From NCBI GenBank assembly GCA_048013815.1, contig CM106586.1:17422001-17486000 (forward strand): 64,000 bases of DNA. Direction: 5' to 3'. The notes beneath the pieces were generated by a model that saw nothing but the letters and a program-made list of their open reading frames with translations, did no database searches and was not told where the DNA came from. Origin of the DNA: Setoptus koraiensis (taxonomy: Eukaryota > Arthropoda). Positions 25,601-38,256 of this stretch are shown here, in pieces. The position numbers were made by a program, and so were the translations under genes. Position 1 is the first letter of the stretch. The number at the start of each line of letters is the position of its first letter.

Positions 25601-27680
25601 CAAACAAAAACAAACAAAAACAAAAACAAAACAACAAAAACAAAACAAACAACAACCCAAACAAAAACAACAAAAAAACAAAAACAAAACAACAACAACA
25701 AAAAACAAAAAAAAAAAAAAAAAAAAAACACAAACCAAAAAAAAACAAAAACAAAACAACAAAACAAACAAACACACAAAAACCCAAAAAAAAAAAAACA
25801 AACAACACAACAACAAACAAAAAAACAAACAACCAACAAAAAAAACAAAAACACAAACAAAAAAAAAACAACACACAAAAACAAAAACAACAAAAAAAAG
25901 AAAAAAAACAAAACAAAAAAAAAAAAAGCAAAAAACAAAACAACAAACAAACAACAAAACAAAACAAAAACAACAACAAAAAAACAACAAAAAAAACAAA
26001 AACACAAACAAAAAACAAAAACAAACACAACAAACAAAACAAAAATACAAAAACAAACAAAAACAAAACAAACAAAAAAAAAAAAACAACAAAACAAACA
26101 AAACAAAAAAAACCACCAAAAAACCACACAAAAAAAACACCAAACAAAAACAAAAAACAAAAAAACAAAAACAAAAACAAACAAACAAAAACACAAAAAC
26201 AAAAAAACAAAAAACAAAAACAAAACACAAAAACAACAAACAACAAAAGCAACAAAAACAACAAAAAAAAAAAACAAAAAAACAACAAAACAAAAAAAAA
26301 CAAAACAAAAAACAAAAACAAACAAAACAACAAAAACAAACAAAACAAAAAAACAAAAAAAAACAAAAACACAAAAAACAACAAAACAAAAAACAAAAAA
26401 ACAACAAAAACAACGAAAAAAACAACAAAAAAAAAAAAAACAAAAACAAACAACCAAAAAACAAACAAAAACAAACACCAAAAAAACAAAATCAACAAAC
26501 AAAAAACAAAACAAAAAAAACAAAAAACAAACAACAAAAAACACAAAAAAACAAAAACAACAAAAAAACAAAAAACAAAAAAAAACAAAAACAAAACAAA
26601 ACAACAAAAAAAACAACAAAAACAAACAAAAAAACAAACAAAAAACAAAAAAACAACAAAAAACAAAACAACAAAAACAACAAACAAAAAACAAAAAACA
26701 AAAAACAAAACAAAAAACAACAACAAAACAAACAAAACAAAAAAACAAACAAAAAAAAAAAAAAACAAAAAACAAACAAAACAAAAAACAAAAAAAAACA
26801 AACAAACAAAACAAAACAAAACAAAAACAAACAACAAAACAAACAACAAACAAAAACAAACAAAAAAAACAAAAAAACAACAAAACAAAACAAAAAAAAA
26901 CAACAAAAACAAACAAAACAAAAACAAAAAAAAACAAAAACAACAAAAAAACCAACCAAACAAACAAACAAACAAACAAAAAAAAAACAAAAACAAAACA
27001 AAAAAAAACCAAACACAAACAAAACACAAACAAACAAAAAAAAAAAAAAAAAAAAAAAAAAAACAACAACAAACCCAAAAAAAAACACAAAAACAAAAAA
27101 AAAAAACAACAAAAACAAAAACAAAAACAAAAAAAAAAACAAAAACAAAAAAAAACAAAAAACAACAACAAAAAAACAAACAAAAACCAAAAAAAACAAC
27201 AAAAACACAAAAAACAAAAAAAAACAAAAAACAAAAAAAAACAAAAAAAACAACAAACAAACCAAACAAACAAAACAAAAAAATAAACAAAAAAACAAAA
27301 AAAAAAAAAAACAAAAAAAAAAACAACAAAAAAAAACAAAAAACAAAAAAAAACAAAACAAAACAAAAAACAAAAACAAAACAAAAACAAAAAAAAACAA
27401 ACAAAAACAACAACAAAAAAAAACAAAACAACAAAACAAAAAAACAAAAAACAAAACAAAACAAAACAAACAAACAAAAAAACAAAAAAAAAACAAACAA
27501 AAAAAAACAACAAAAACAAAAACACAAACAAAAACAAAAAAAAATAAAAAACAAACAAAACAAAAAAACAAAAAAAAACCACCCAACAAAAACAAAACAA
27601 AAAAAAAAAGCAAAAAACAAAACAAAAAAACAAAACAAAAAAAAACAAAAACAAAAACAAAAACACAAAAACAACAACAC
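10690..27680. repeat. A/C-only low-complexity tract, about 17 kb
   Basis: The plus strand consists almost only of A and C, with a few dozen stray G or T bases. C is usually single, separated by A runs of one to about twenty. It is not a fixed tandem array: AAC, AAAC, AAAAC and CACA words mix without a stable period. C content falls along the tract: hand counts of three 60-base rows gave 15 C (11041-11100), 10 C (17641-17700) and 11 C (18961-19020). Minus-strand frames of up to several thousand codons arise only because stop codons need a plus-strand T; their products are Phe/Val/Cys/Leu only. These are not genes. It is either a true degenerate satellite or an artefact of sequencing or assembly. 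Confidence 0.85.
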
Positions 27681-28070
27681 CCAACAAACAAACCCCAAAA
27701 ACAAACACCCAACCAACCCCACACAAACACACCCAACAACAAAAAACAACACAAAACAACAACCCCAAAACACACCCACCCCAAAACCCAAACACCCCAC
27801 AAACCACCCACCCCCCCACCCCCACACCACCCCCCCAAACACCCCAACACCCACAACCCCAAAAAACCACAAAACCACAAAAACAAACACCCACACCCCC
27901 CCCCACACCACCCCCCAACCCCAACACAACCCACACCAACACACCCACCCCACACACACACACCCCACCACCCCCACCCCACCCCCAACCCCCCCCACAC
28001 ACCCACCCCCACCCACCAACACACCCCACCCCCCACACCCCCACACCCCACCCCCCCACCCCCCCCACAC
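27680..28070. repeat. C-rich C/A tract
   Basis: Over a few tens of bases the A-rich A/C sequence turns C-rich, with CCCC and CCCCCC runs separated by A or CA. T and G are absent. The complementary strand would be G-rich and able to form G-quadruplexes. No telomere-like constant unit is seen. Confidence 0.85.
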
Positions 28071-28931
28071 TCTCCCCCCCCCTCTCTCTCCCCACCCCAC
28101 ACCCCACCCCCCCACCCCCCACCCCCCCCCTCCCCACCCCCCTCTCTCACCCCACCACCCCCCTCCCCACCCCACCCCCCCCTCCCCCCCCCCCCTCTCC
28201 CTCCTCCCCCCCCCCTCCCCCCCACTCCCCCTCTCCCTCCCCCCCCCCTCTCCCCCCCCCCTCCCCTCTCTCTCTCCCCTCCCCACTCCCCCCCCCTCCC
28301 CCCCCCCTCTCCCCCCCCCCTCCTCCACCCCCCCCCTCTCTCCCTCCCTCCCCCTCTCCCCCTCCCTCTCCCCCCCCCCCCCCTCCCCACTCTCTCTCCC
28401 CCCCCCACCCTCACCTCCCCCTCCCCTCTCCCCCCCCCCTCCCCCCCCTCTCCCCTCCCCACTCTCTCCCCTCCCACCCTCCCCCCCCCACCCCTCCTCA
28501 CCCCCCCCTCTCACCCCTCACTCCCCCCCTCCCTCCCCCCCCCACCCCCCCCCCTCTCCCCCCCCTCTCTCTCCCCCCCCCCTCTCCCCCCCTCCCTCCC
28601 CCCCCCCACCTCCCCCCCTCCCCCCCTCCCCTCTCACACCCCTCCCCCCCCCCTCCCCCCACCCTCTCACCCCCCCCCACCCCCCCCCTCACTCACCCCC
28701 TCCCTCTCACCCTCCCCCCCCACACCCCCCCCCCCTCCCCTCTCCCCTCCCCCCCCTCCCCCCCACACTCCCCACTCTCCCTCTCCCCACCCTCTCCCCT
28801 CCCCACTCCCCCCCTCTCCCACCCTCCCCTCCCCCCCCTCTCTCTCCCCCCCCTCCACCCCTCCCCTCCCCCCACCCCCCCCCCTCCCCCCCCCACCCTC
28901 CCCTCCCCCCCCCACCACTCTCTCTCTCCCC
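28071..28931. repeat. C/T polypyrimidine tract
   Basis: T appears near 28070, mostly as CTC or CTCTCT, and A fades. Long C runs are broken by T or by CAC. It continues to the edge of the N gap. Minus-strand frames of Gly/Arg/Glu here are compositional, not coding. Confidence 0.85.
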
Positions 28932-29431
28932 NNNNNNNNNNNNNNNNNNNNNNNNNNNNNNNNNNNNNNNNNNNNNNNNNNNNNNNNNNNNNNNNNNNNN
29001 NNNNNNNNNNNNNNNNNNNNNNNNNNNNNNNNNNNNNNNNNNNNNNNNNNNNNNNNNNNNNNNNNNNNNNNNNNNNNNNNNNNNNNNNNNNNNNNNNNNN
29101 NNNNNNNNNNNNNNNNNNNNNNNNNNNNNNNNNNNNNNNNNNNNNNNNNNNNNNNNNNNNNNNNNNNNNNNNNNNNNNNNNNNNNNNNNNNNNNNNNNNN
29201 NNNNNNNNNNNNNNNNNNNNNNNNNNNNNNNNNNNNNNNNNNNNNNNNNNNNNNNNNNNNNNNNNNNNNNNNNNNNNNNNNNNNNNNNNNNNNNNNNNNN
29301 NNNNNNNNNNNNNNNNNNNNNNNNNNNNNNNNNNNNNNNNNNNNNNNNNNNNNNNNNNNNNNNNNNNNNNNNNNNNNNNNNNNNNNNNNNNNNNNNNNNN
29401 NNNNNNNNNNNNNNNNNNNNNNNNNNNNNNN
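28932..29431. other. Assembly gap of exactly 500 N
   Basis: A run of 500 N bases. The round number points to a scaffolder placeholder of unknown true size, so the sequences on its two sides need not be neighbours at this distance. Confidence 0.98.
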
Positions 29432-30170
29432 GTGTTGTTGGGTTGTGGATTGTTTTTTGTTTTTTTTTTGTTGTGTGTGTGGGTTGTTATTGTACTGTGT
29501 TTTTTTGTTGGAATTATTTTAGTAAATAATTTATTATAATATGAATCGTAAAATAATTTATGAGTTTTGTAAATTTAGAAAAAAAAAATAAATATAAATA
29601 AAATAAAATTATTAGAAATATAGAATTTGTATATGAATAAAAAGAAGAGTTTTGATAGAATTATAAATAATAGCATTTAAATTTTTCAATTATTATTAAA
29701 AATAACATAGTTAATGAGATATTAATTTATTAATGTATAAATATTTAAATGAATGATTATGATATATAATAAGTTAGTAATAATAATTAAAATCACAAGA
29801 GAATATGTTACAAATTAATTGTGCAAATTTAAGAATTATGAATTATGAGATCAAGTATTTAAAAGAAAATCATAAAGACAATTAGTTGATTGAAGTTATA
29901 AGATTTAATAAAATAAAGATAATAAAAAAATACATAATCCATAGAAATTAATTAAATCTTTATTAAAAAATTAGTAAAATAAATATGAATATTTGATTAT
30001 TAATTTTATATTTGTTATTATCGAATTTTAAGGATTATATATTTATTATAAAATAATTTAAAATTCATTATTATATAGAATAAAAATTTTTGTTATAAAT
30101 TATTTTAATAGTATAATTAATATTTTTTAATTTGTTTATTATATTAATTAAAATAATTCAGAATTAAAAT
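29432..30170. other. G/T-rich to A/T transition zone
   Basis: The first 80 or so bases after the gap are G/T-rich, the opposite-strand composition of the A/C tract. The next 650 bases are AT-rich with a declining number of G and C. No gene is seen. Confidence 0.8.
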
Positions 30171-33100
30171 ATTAAATAATAAATATATTTAATATATAAT
30201 TATATAATATAATAATATTATAATATTATATTATATATTATAAATATATAAATATAATTATAATAATTATAATATATAATTATATTAATATAAAAATATA
30301 ATAATTATTATAATATAATATAAATATTATATATAATAATTTATATATAATAATATTAAATTATAATATATTATATTTATATTAATATAATATAATTTAT
30401 TAAATATATATATAAATATAATATATTATATATTAATAATATTAATAATATAAATAAATTATTATATTATATAATATAATATAATAATATTAATATTATA
30501 ATATATTTATAATATAATATAATATAAATATATTATATTTAATATATATAAATTATATAATATAATAATAATATTATATAAAATAATATAATAATATAAA
30601 TATATTAAATATTAATATTAAATATAAATAATATTATATATATTATATAATATATAATAATTATAATATAATATATATAAATATTATATAATATAATTAT
30701 AATATATTAATATATAATATATAAATATATATATATAATTTATATAATATATAATATATATATAAATAATATATAAATATATAAATATAATAAATATATA
30801 AATAATATATAATTATATATAAATATTATAATAAATTATATATAATATATTATAAATATATTATATAATTAATAATATATAAATATTATATAATATATAA
30901 TATATATAATTATAATAAATATATATAATATTATAATAAATAAATAAATATATTAATATAATATATAAATATATTAATATAATATATATATAAATTATAA
31001 TATAAATATATAAATATTATATATATAATATAATAAATATATTATAATAAATATAATTAAATATAAATATAATATATATTATAATTAAATATATTATATA
31101 ATATATAATATTATATAATATAATAATATAATATATTAATATATAATATATTATATAATATAAATATATTATATATAAATATATAATATAATATATATAT
31201 TAAATATATAATATAATATATTATAAATATATAATAATATATATATTATATATATATATTATATAATATATATTATAATATATAAATATATAATATATTA
31301 TATAATATTATAATATAATATATATATAATAATATAAATAATATATAATATATTATAATAAATATATATAATATATTATAATATAAAATATATATAATAT
31401 AATAATATATTATAATATAATAAATATAATATAATATTATAATATATATAAATATATATAAATATATATTATAATATATTATAATATAATATATTATAAT
31501 ATAAATATATATATATAATATATATATAAATATATTAATATATATAAATATATAAATATTATAAATATAATATATAATATAAATAATAAATATATATAAT
31601 TATATAATATATAATATATAAATAATATAATAATATATATAAATATATATTATATATAATATAATATATTATAATATAATATTATAAATATATAAAATAT
31701 AATATATTATATATAAAATAATATATAATATATTATAAATATATATTATATAATAAATTATATAATATATATAATAATATAAAATATTATATATATATAA
31801 TATAAATATTATATAAATATAAATATATAATATAATAATATATATAATAATATAATATATATAATATATATAATATATATAATATAAATATAATATATAA
31901 TATATAAAATATAATATAATAAATATATATATATAAATATTATAATAAATATTATATATAATATAATATAATATTATATAATATATAAATATTATATAAT
32001 ATATTATATAATAAAATATATAATATAATATAATATAAATAATATAATAATATAATATATATTAATATAAATAATTATATAATTATAAATAATATATTAT
32101 ATAAATATATAAAATAATATATTATAATATAATATATAATATATATATTAATAATATATATAATATAAATATAAAATAATATAAATATAATATTAATATA
32201 TAAATAATATAATATAATATAAATAATATATATATTATATAATATTATAATATAAATTATATAAATATAATATAAATATTATAATATATATAATAATAAT
32301 ATAATAATATATATAATAAATATAAATATAATAAATAAATATAAATATTATAATATAATAAAAATAATATTATATATAAATATAAATATTAATATAAATA
32401 AATATTATAATATATATAATAAAATATAATATAATATATTATAATAAAATTATATAATAATAATATATATATAAATATAAATATATATAATATAAATATA
32501 TAATATAATATTATAATTAAATAATATATATATAATAATATAATATATAATATAATAATTATAAATATATAATATATAATATTAAAAATATATATAATAT
32601 AATTATAATATAAATAATATAAAATATATATAATATATATAAATAATAAATATATTATATAAATATATTATAATATATATAAAATAATATTAATATATAA
32701 TTAATAATATATATAAATATATTATAATATAAATAATATATATTATAATATGATATAATATAATATAATATATTATAATATAATATAAATATATATTAAT
32801 ATATAAATAATATAAATATATATATAATATATAATATTATATATTAAATAATATAAATATATATAATAATATAATATATAAATTATATATATAATAATAT
32901 ATTATTATAAATATAATATAATATATTATAATATAAATATATAAAATAAATATATATATAATATAAATAATTATATATAATAATATTATATATTATATAT
33001 ATTAAATAATATAATAATTATAATATTATAATATAATATAAATAATATAATATATAATATAAAATTATATATATAATATATAATAATAAATATATAATTA

Positions 33101-35060
33101 TATATAAAATAATATAATATATAATAATAATTATAAATAATATATTAATTATATATATAAAATAATATATATAAATATAAATAATATTAATAATAATAAT
33201 ATATTATAATATAATAATATTAAATATAAAAATATAATATAATTATATAAATAATATATATTATAATAATAAATAATTATAATATAAATATAATAAATAA
33301 TAAATAATATTATATAATATAAATAATATAAATATTATAATAATTATAAATAATAATATTATATTATAAATAATATATTATAAATATAATATATAAATAA
33401 TATAAATATTATAAATAATTATAAATATAATATATAATATATAATAATATATAATATAATATAATAATATTAATAATATAAAAATATATAATATAATTTA
33501 ATAATATAATAAATATAAAATAAAATATATTATAAATAATATAAATAATATAAATTATATTATAAAATATAAATAAATAAAAATAATAATATATAAATAA
33601 TATTATATAAATAATTATATAATATAATATATAATAATTAATAAATATATATATAAATATAAATAATATATAATAATATATAAAATATTAATATAAATAT
33701 ATATTAATAATATAAAATTAATAAATAATAAATATTAAATATATAAATATAATAAATATAATAAATATTATTAATAAAAATATATATAAATATTAATATA
33801 TAATAATAAAATTATATAAATAAATATAATAAAATATAATTAAATATATAATATTATAAATAAAATAAATTAATAAAAATATTATAATATTAATATATAA
33901 ATATATTATAATATAAATATATTAATATTATAAATATATAATATAAATTATAAAATATAATAAAAATAATTATATAAATATAATAATATAAAATATTATA
34001 AATAATATAAATTAATATAATTAAAAATATATAATATATAATATTATAAATTAAATATAATATAAATTATATAAATATATTAAATAATAAATAATAATAT
34101 TAATATAATTATATAATATAAATATATTATAAATAAATAATATAAATATATTATAATAATATTATAATATTATATAAATATATATAAATATAATAATAAA
34201 ATAAAAATAAATTATATAATATAAATATTAAATATAATATAATAAATAATATTATATTATAATATATAATAATATTTATAATATAAAATAATATATAATA
34301 TTATAATATATTAATTAAATAATAAATAATATATAATATATTAATAAATATATAAAAAATATAATTATAATAAATATTATAAAATAATATTAATATAAAT
34401 ATTATAATATAATTAATAATAATATATATTATAATAAATATAAAATAATATAATATATTAATAATATAATAATAAAATATAATTATATATTAATATTAAA
34501 ATAATATTATATAATATAATATAATAATATTAATAAAATATAAAATTATATAATTATATAATATTATATAATAATATAATATAAAATATTATAAATATAA
34601 ATTATAATTAATAATAATATTAAATAATATATAAAATAATTAATAATAATTATATATAATATAAATATATATAAATATATTATAATATAATATAATAAAT
34701 ATATATAATTATATAAATATATATTTTATATAAAATATTAATAATATATAATTATTATTATATAAATAATATATAAATAAAATAATAAATATATAATTAT
34801 ATAAAATAATATATAATATAATATTATAATATATAATAAATATAAATTATAATATTATATTATAATATATTATAAATATTATATATTAATTAATTTATAA
34901 AAATATTATAATAATTTAATATATATTATATAATAAAAGTAAACATTAATATATATATTTAATAATATATAATATTAATATTTATAAATTATATTATATT
35001 TATAATTATGATATAAAATTATTAATATAAAAATAAAATAATATATAATAAATAATTATA
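30170..35060. repeat. A/T-only low-complexity tract, about 4.9 kb
   Basis: Nearly every base is A or T; rare exceptions are a G near 32753 and a few G/C bases after about 34938. There is no constant repeat unit. T is mostly single between A runs of one to four, so the plus strand is A-rich: the row 32281-32340 has 22 T and 38 A. It ends sharply at about 35065, where normal sequence begins. No gene is present. Confidence 0.85.
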
Positions 35061-37620
35061 TAATACATGTTTTTTGTGTTTGAGTATCTTTTTAAGATTT
35101 TAGATTGGCACGGTTAATTATATATTTGTATAAATCTTATAGACAGGATTGCGATATAGTGGTTTGATATTGCTGAGTCACTTCAATTACAAATGTTTGT
35201 ACAGCTGCGGCAATTCAATCAGAAGATACTTTCCAGTATTGGGAGTCGGCATCATATGTATGATCAGATAGATACTAGAAACTGCTCCAAAATCTTCTCT
35301 GCGACAGTGTTCGAAAACAATGCAATAGCAAATTAGATTGTTATTCTACTCATTGACCAGCTCAAGCCGACAGGCGAAGCACAAGCTATAGAACAAAGAA
35401 TCCCATGCCGGATATCGTTGTTCCATGAGATCATTAACAAAGTAATTGCATTCGATAGATGTCTCTCTCTTTTTCTCTACCTCACCGAGCTGTATTTTAT
35501 TGATAGAATCATGACTACTATGATCAGGATGAAGAATCATGAAGCGTGAAGCGCACTGGCTGCCGAATACAATTGTTGCTGAATCTGCCGCTGGCGAAGT
35601 GACATACCTACTATGTTTGCAGTATCTTACCGGATGTCGTCGACCATTGCGTCACTGGGCTAACAGCTGCCTAAATTAGTGCTTGTAAGCAGATTGCAAA
35701 CGTTGATGTTGTACAGAATGAACATGGCAAAATACGCCCTAAAGTACTGACTTAACTAGAGAAAATTTGAGTTCCAAGTGCGAACAACCCAATGTTTAAT
35801 AAACACATTTGACAATGTCTTGTTTTGTATGCTAACTAAAGCAGTTGAGCATACATTTACAATTCATCATCGTTGCATCTTTTTGAACTCATTCAACAGT
35901 TTCTCCAAGGAATTGGATGACTAAAAAATGATGAGGAATACGAGAAATAATTTATGGAGCAACCAAATTTACCTTCTCGGTCTAACCAAGTAAGATTTTC
36001 ACCAGCATTGACTGCTATGAGTAGCTCCATCTGGCAACACACGACCCCGGTCTGATGGTCAAGTCTCGAGTCCATACCAAACTCGATTACGACCGTGTAA
36101 CCTGCTTGATGGTAGTGCTAACTCCAATAAATGGTGAATGCATAGGTAGGTTTGCGAACAATGTGGGTGAGTGAGCCATTGTTAGGTCACGACTATACAC
36201 ATGTACACATACCATTGATTTGGTGTTACATTGCATCACTTAATAGGTAGACCACCCCTCGTAAAAGACCATAGAATTGCGGACAAATATGGTTAGTTAG
36301 TGTATATATATTCTGAATATATAAGCATCGCCACCATCATCATTGCATCATCTGAGCTCTTATAGTCTGTCAACATGTTATTAGTTACTATACTTTGTGT
36401 ACACGGTTGTATACTGTAGCTAGTTGGGCAGGTGTGCCAATGATCACTGGTATGTATATGTAATGAGGTGACTGGAAGTCTATTAACACACACACAATTC
36501 ATTATCATTTACGAAGTTAGAGTTGTTTTCAAGTTCAGCTAATGAGCTTTGCAATATGGCAAGTCAGTGTGTAGCTAAAATAGCATACTATAGCCAGTGC
36601 ACGAGCGAGGAGTAATTTACCTAATTCATCAGTAACTCTTTTATAAATTGTTGTGACTATTGTATTGTACATATTCGCCAAAAGCGCTCCATCATGTTTC
36701 ATTTCGACTGTCAAGCTGCTTGTCGCGATGACATTGTCGTAAACAAGACAATCGTCCATATATTAATGGATGATGACGACAATCTTGTACAGCAGACACT
36801 TGTTTTTCTACTTGGTTTTGCAGGCTGAGTACATGTACGAATTAGTATGTATACATTCACATACTCCATTATAAAGTAAAGCGATAATTGTCCTTCAGAG
36901 GGTTCAAACAAAACACACACTCAATTAGCGTGTGTTTGCTGAGCGTGACAATGGAATGTCTGTGACAACATTGAAAAATTGAAGGGTCAACAAGATCGAG
37001 TCACCTGGAGAAGGAGGCTCGAAAAATTGCGAACCTGGCTTGTTCGCATGTTTTCCCAGATGTTATGTTTGCCTCACAATTCGGCTTCTTTTTGCACCAC
37101 ACTTCCAACTCATCACTTTCCCGCGTGTCTATCTATGTGTGTCTATGTGTAATATCACAATATCACAGCTGATCCAACTGATTAGCCTTCGATGGCGAGA
37201 CTGGAACACTGACACAAACTAGTGTGTGGCTCATTTTGGATTAGAGAGGCGCTCAACTAATGAGTGGCTAAATAAAGAAAACATGTCCGCAAATAGACAT
37301 GAATACAATACTTACCACAATATTTGGCGTCTCTAGGCACTTGTTGCTTGTCCACTGGCAAACCGAACTAACCGTCCGACTTTATCCACTTATACACAGT
37401 GTATTAGTGGATAAACTAGTCCAGTTAAATCCAGCTAAATCTGGACAGATGCAAGTCCGGATAGATCTAAATCTAGTCCGCTCCGAGAAGCTCGTTAGCA
37501 GCGGTCCGTGTTCGCGAGCCCAGGCATCTATGGCGAGCTAATGGATGTGGATATACTTTTTGGGCCAACGCAATCTATGCGATACTGATACTTGTGAGAT
37601 GTAAGCGTGCCAATTGCGCA
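35061..37620. other. Intergenic DNA, no gene recognised
   Basis: Ordinary mixed-composition DNA. Several frames of 60-80 codons exist on both strands (for example at 35346-35540 and 36535-36759), but none looks like a conserved protein and none can be spliced to a neighbour. A near-palindrome lies at 37382-37414. Confidence 0.5.
37382..37414. repeat. Short inverted repeat
   Basis: The 9-base arm TTATCCACT (37382-37390) has its exact complement AGTGGATAA at 37406-37414, with partial pairing inside the loop. Confidence 0.75.
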
Positions 37621-37659
37621 CAATTTATTTTTTTTTTCTGCTCGCCCATACATATGCAC

Positions 37660-37700
37660 CCATTGGCCAGAATGGCATGTCCGCCCATTCTAGCCAATGG
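37660..37700. repeat. Foldback with 16-base arms, one mismatch
   Basis: The left arm CCATTGGCCAGAATGG (37660-37675) pairs with CCATTCTAGCCAATGG (37685-37700) at 15 of 16 positions, with a 9-base loop. Confidence 0.8.
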
Positions 37701-38018
37701 CGTCTGTTGTAACGAGCGCACTAATGGTTTGCGAAAGACGCACTCGGAGCGATTGTTTACGTTACAAATCTTATCTATTATAAATGTATCTATAGACACA
37801 CATATACTGACGATACATCATTGGCGAGCCACACACAACCAGCCCGGACTGTACACTCGATGGTGCACTGGTGGTGGCACGGTGTGCGCAATAGCGAACA
37901 CAAGGCTGTGTGACGTGGTCAACGTTGGTCGAAATTGGAAAAAAGTTCGCTATGCAAGTGTCGTGCCAGCGAACATTTTTGTTAACTTGTTAACTACTAC
38001 TTGCAAGCAGTGTGCCTA

Positions 38019-38019
<1 letters not shown>

Positions 38020-38094
<75 letters not shown>
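38020..38094. repeat. (CA)n microsatellite, about 37 units
   Basis: An uninterrupted CA run of about 75 bases, the longest clean microsatellite in the window. The frames through it (Thr-His or Cys-Val repeats) are not genes. Confidence 0.97.
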
Positions 38095-38096
<2 letters not shown>

Positions 38097-38134
38097 TAAA
38101 ATGGCGCTTCATCAAGAATGTGTGAGATTGGAGC

Positions 38135-38154
38135 TGCGAACTGGCGAGTTCGCA
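38135..38154. repeat. Perfect 8-base hairpin
   Basis: TGCGAACT (38135-38142) and AGTTCGCA (38147-38154) are exact complements around a GGCG loop. Confidence 0.7.
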
Positions 38155-38220
38155 ACACGAAAAGTTCGACAAACACACACGGACGATAGAACGGATTGGG
38201 TTGGCGGCCGGCGCAGCGTA

Positions 38221-38256
38221 TGCGTAGTTTGCGTAGTATGCGTAGTTTGCGCAGTA
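38221..38256. repeat. 9-bp tandem repeat, four units
   Basis: The unit TGCGTAGTT/A is repeated four times; the last copy has one change (GCGC for GCGT). Confidence 0.85.

Noticed and set aside
10221..28918. Many very long reading frames, up to about 3,800 codons, mostly on the minus strand
   Set aside because: Stop codons on either strand need a T or G in the plus strand that the tract lacks. The products contain only four or five amino-acid types (Phe/Val/Leu/Cys, or Gly/Arg/Glu, or Asn/Lys/Gln/Thr) and have no domain structure.
27680..28931. Telomere or subtelomere signature
   Set aside because: No constant telomeric unit is repeated; TTAGG/CCTAA, the usual arthropod unit, is absent and C runs vary in length.
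10690..35060. CRISPR array or other prokaryotic repeat system
   Set aside because: No constant-length repeat with unique spacers is present, and the surrounding genes are eukaryotic with introns.
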